Shown here: one piece after another, positions 60,101 to 64,000 of the stretch
Layout: the number at the start of each line of letters is the position of its first letter
Numbering within the stretch: the stretch's first letter is position 1
Assembly: GCA_013180625.2 (NCBI GenBank)
Contig: SNVD02009802.1
Coordinates: forward strand, 124,001-188,000
From: Boswellia sacra
Taxonomy: Eukaryota > Streptophyta > Magnoliopsida > Sapindales > Burseraceae
Direction of reading: 5' to 3'
Length of the DNA: 64,000 nt
Notes under the pieces: model-generated
Databases searched by the model: none
Told to the model about the DNA's origin: nothing
Seen by the model: the letters and a program-made list of their open reading frames with translations, nothing else
Position numbers and translations under genes: made by a program

Positions 60101-63100
60101 AATCTCTCTGAAGTACAGTACTCAAATCATGAAATCAAATCAGATCTCATCTGTGACTGTGCACTCCTTAGTATCAGTCTAGTAATTAACAATAACATTT
60201 AATTTATGCAGCATTATTTCGCACCTCGTTAAGTAATTAATCAAATGATCTCATTAAGATTTTGTATTTCATATTTCAAGATACTATTGATGTGGGATTT
60301 TTATATATTGACTTTAGTCAAAGCAACCATTAAATGTCTTGCGCACGGGTTTTGTACATGTTTATTGAAATGAAGGAGGGTCCAGCGCCGCCGCATGGGT
60401 GCCAAGTGTTTCACATGTGAGGAGTCAAATTACACGTTATTCAGTAAACCAGAGCCGGCCATTTTTCTCCTAGGAACTTCCACCTCCCTTTCAGCAATTT
60501 TGATGTCCCAGGAACGGAATAACATGTTCAATATTGTATTTTCGAGACCATAAATGTTTGGATTTGTGAAACTTATATTTGTTTGATCAAGAACACAATT
60601 ACGTACATTTAGCTGGTCGCTAACAGATTAGACAGAAAATCGTATAATTAATAATAATATGATGATCGATTTCATCCACCGATTAACGTTGTTTAAACTG
60701 CTCTATCGATGATGGAAGTAATTAACCCTGAAACGAGAAGTGGATAAGGATGGAATCTATAAGGAACAAATTGAAGCATGGTTTTCAGTGGTCTTGTTTT
60801 TCTCTTTGTTTGATATATTAGTTCCATGCATGGAACCTTCTGACATGCACCACCAACTGTTACTGCACAGACCAGCTTTATATCTCTCTATATGTAAAAT
60901 GGGGATATATTCAATTCAATTCCTTCCATTAAATTGAGTTAAACAAATTGACAAAACTAGCTGGCTAGCCGTAAGTATTCACTTGAATGAATTTCAGCTA
61001 CATTATTATATGTGTAATGTACCCTTCTCATACTTTTTTTCTCTCTGGTGTGATTTGTGAAAGCCCTTTTCACCAACCGACTGGTGGAACAAGTGAATGA
61101 AATAGATTTAGAAGTTTGTCTACATAAAACGAGAGAAAGGAGACAATAAATTGCAAGAAAAGTGAGGGATACACAGCTTCATCCCTAAACGACAAAGCAA
61201 ACCAAATTGAGATAGTTTAATAACTCCATCAAGAAAGGCCAACGAGACAAGATCTTATCATAATCTATACATATGTTTATATCACATACATATAGATAGT
61301 AATTTTCTTATTGATTCATATACATCAGGTCACAAACAATAATATAATATATGATCTGAGCTAGAGAAAGAGAGGATTCACTCGTGTGTAAGAGATCTGA
61401 AGACATGGCGAAATGGGTGGTGTAGATTTGTGTTGCTGGTGGCATTAGAGTCTAGGAAACTTAGATCTTGCTTGATATTTTTATTTTGTTTTTGCTTGTG
61501 ATTCAGAGCTCAATTAAGTGTGTTGACCTAAAAGATCGTTTATGCATGTAAGCTTTTCGGTTGCCGTGCAAGCTATTGGACCCCCGGTCAACTACAAATC
61601 AATAAGCGTTTCTCTAAATAATAAACAAAAAAAAAAAACCATTAAGAAATTGGAAAGTAAAAGACAGCGTGTAGGAAATAAAATTAAATGTGTTCTCCCC
61701 AATAGCATGTATTGTACGATATGACTTATAAATAAGAACAGCTATAAAAGGTTATCGAAATTAATGTTATGAATCTATATCTAGGATCTCTGGATTGCAA
61801 TTACAAGAAAGAGTAATTGAAGAATGAAAGTAATGGATGATATGAGCAATTCTTTATGAAACTTGAATTAATTGCGCCTGTCCATGGCTGCTGCTTCTCC
61901 TTCATTTTTGGTCAGATCTTCACGACAGTAATTAAACATACTCTTAATAATTCTTACCAACTAGTATGTGTTTGGAAGCATCAAAGAGTGGAGCCCTTTG
62001 CCTCACCTTAAATGTCAATTTGACAGAAAGCTAGCTAGGACAGTCTCTCGTACTTGAGCTTCAAGGGCTTGGCTTCGAGAATCTCTCTCTTACAGACTAT
62101 ATAAACAGTATATTAGTAAACCAGCCAACTAGGCGTGTCGCCCATATGTGCTCACACCTAAAATACGAGACATTCATTTATAAGTATAAAGAGAGCCGTG
62201 CAATGAGTACAGAAATGAATAATTCTTCAACCAATTAACCGGACGAAACTATCGGTATCTTATATATATAGTTATAGGTGAACGAATTCAATTACTTATT
62301 CGGATAGAAAAATGACGTACTTTCATTGAGATCTGAGCTCTAAAAATTAGGTTCCAATAACGGGAATAGCTTCGGTACAACTGAAGGATGGGTAGGACTG
62401 ATACCGTGGCTCACTGTTTTATACTGTAACGCACTATTTTATACTGTAGCTTCACTGTGTTTACAACGTTTACACTGAAAAAATCAGTAGTACCAGTACA
62501 CTGCGTATACTGTAGACTGACCCATAAAATAGCGCATGAAGGAGGATAAATATTCTTTGAGAATTGCTAAAATTTTGTACAAAATATGCCTTCGTACGTG
62601 TGTGAGGGTGACAAAATAACAGATCAATAAGAAACAAAGTACGTACGTAGTATAAGAGAAAAGAGAATTAAAACTAAAATATTATGGAGAAGAAGATTGG
62701 TTGGAATTTAATTACAGAAAAAATAAGAGCTAAAATTGAGTAAAACATTTGACTTGGAAAAGTAGAAAAAATGAGACATAAGCAATATCAAACAAAAAGT
62801 AAATTAAGTAAAAAATTGAAAACAATAAATTAAATACTAATTAATAACAAAATAAAAAGAATTTGGAGGCTTAATTAATATTAAACTACAATAATGTAAT
62901 TGAAAAATGGTGTACATCATAGTCCAGAAAAATTAGAACTTATCGGAGACCTAGAAGGGATCATTAATCATATGATCAGGGGATTCAGAAAATAAAAACT
63001 TTGTCCACGTTTCGTTTATTTGCTTCCGAAAACGATAGGCATTATGTTAAGTATTATCAGAAACATTAATTATTATTGATTCTTAATTACTTTTCTGATT

Positions 63101-64000
63101 AAAGTACCTAACTCGATAGCTAAAAGCATATCGATATTAACATCATATTGCATAGATGAAATATACAATTCAATGGCCGAAATAAAAGATTAAAAGAGCG
63201 TCAATTAAGCTTGGTTTGGTGGGAATATATGGACGATTCTTAATTAAGAGTATAACTTGAGGATTAATCTATTTGGGTTCAGATTGCCCCACCATTATAT
63301 ATCACTTCAACCTTGCACCAATGCTAAATTTATTTTGCGGTAACTTCTGTCTCAATCAAATTGGTTCTGACTTTACAGAGTCATCATCAACCGATTTGAG
63401 TTCCCACCCAACACTTAGAGCTCACAATAACTCAATCGCCCCCTGTGTGATATGTGTATGTATATATACATATAAAATATGCTTGTTGTTAAATCAACAA
63501 AACTAATTTGGTTATTAAACAAATATTAAGCTCTAAGCAAAATGGGTTCCGGTTATGGACGACGTTACCGTTACCAACCACCCACTAATCAATCTTCTCT
63601 CTCTCTCTCTCTCTCTCTAATACTAATTGAGTACGGCCCCGGAATCTGCTTTGCTAAAGGAAGAAATATCCTCCTTAAAATATGCATTGATAAGAAACCA
63701 ATAAGTGAAGGAAAAGCCTTGCCTAGTAATATAAAAGACCCTACCACAATCCACGAAGTTATTTTATAAACCATTATTACATGTAAAAAGATGGTAAAGT
63801 TGTTAATATTATTAATATCTCTAACTACTTTGGAGCTTCTCTAGGTCAGAATCTAGCTTTCACTACAGCGTTGTTACTTGTTCTTTGACATTTTACAGTT
63901 GCATAATTATGGAGGAATCTATATATTCTAGTTTTGAACTGACATTGTGGGGAATAACTTGCTTGGTACGTGCCACACTTTCGCAGGCAAGCAGTCCTTG
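57118..64000. other. 6.9 kb with no recognisable gene
   Basis: 57130-57380 carries imperfect GGGTCGAGTCGGG / GACTTGGGTC-type segments reminiscent of degenerate hAT DNA. TC tracts occur at 59618-59636 and 63595-63618. A pair of TTTTATACTGTA motifs lies near 62420-62450. Open frames here (for example 58540-58857 and 59475-59915) look random in composition and lack neighbouring exons. Known conserved plant miRNA sequences were looked for by eye and not found. Confidence 0.55.

Noticed and set aside
63940..64000. miR169-like sequence at the right edge (minus strand CCTGCTTGCC-like region reading CAAGGACTGCTTGCC)
   Set aside because: It differs from the conserved miR169 at about three central positions, is cut by the window edge, and the adjacent DNA does not fold into a long precursor arm.
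1..64000. CRISPR arrays, operons, prokaryotic defence systems, organelle-derived inserts
   Set aside because: None seen. Genes are spliced, monocistronic and plant-type; no regularly spaced repeats, rRNA or functional tRNA genes were recognised.

Overview
This is nuclear DNA from a flowering plant, almost certainly a eudicot. The evidence is AT-rich intergenic sequence, GT-AG spliced genes with up to 19 coding exons, plastid-targeted proteins, plant-only families (FANTASTIC FOUR, FZL, P-type cyclin, WPP-domain RanGAP, ARM-BTB ARIA), Ty3/gypsy and LTR remnants and a MITE. A woody rosid such as Citrus would fit, but I cannot confirm the species from sequence alone. Exons were assigned by hand from splice sites, reading phase and protein similarity recalled from memory; in every gene the phases close to an integral reading frame.

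Layout. 1-654 (-): 5' part of a FANTASTIC FOUR gene running off the window. 4509-17572 (-): FZL, a chloroplast dynamin/mitofusin-like GTPase with 11 coding exons; intron 5 carries a 195-bp solo LTR and a 5.3-kb decayed gypsy chromovirus. 18383-20750 (+): an unrecognised coiled-coil gene sharing an 810-bp divergent promoter region with FZL. 20751-21882: convergent spacer with an exact 150-bp tandem duplication. 21883-23419 (-): a second coiled-coil gene resembling Arabidopsis At4g02800. 25404-27793 (+): CSP41A, plastid RNA-binding protein. 28506-30131 (-): RanGAP with a 5'UTR intron. 33947-34139: a Mutator-type MITE with a perfect 9-bp target duplication. 35357-37557 (+): P-type cyclin (CYCP1;1/CYCU3-1). 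38339-41968 (-): DAR GTPase 3 (plastid, circularly permuted). 44416-50914 (-): ARIA, 19 exons. 50915-64000: 13 kb without a recognisable gene, holding a tRNA-like/SINE remnant, a hAT-like repeat and a second, internally deleted gypsy element with two LTRs (55066-57117).

The genes do not form one pathway. Three act in plastids (FZL in thylakoid membranes, CSP41A on plastid RNA, DAR3 probably in ribosome assembly), RanGAP serves nuclear transport and division, the cyclin and FAF act in growth and meristems, and ARIA in ABA signalling or cell-cycle control. From remembered Arabidopsis locus numbers, the same neighbours are split over four Arabidopsis regions (At1g03160-70, At3g63120-40, At4g02790-02810, At5g19260-19330). 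The window therefore looks like one unfractionated copy of an ancestral block. I see no CRISPR, operon-like or toxin system. The least explained items are the two coiled-coil genes and the 150-bp duplication with its repeated open frame.
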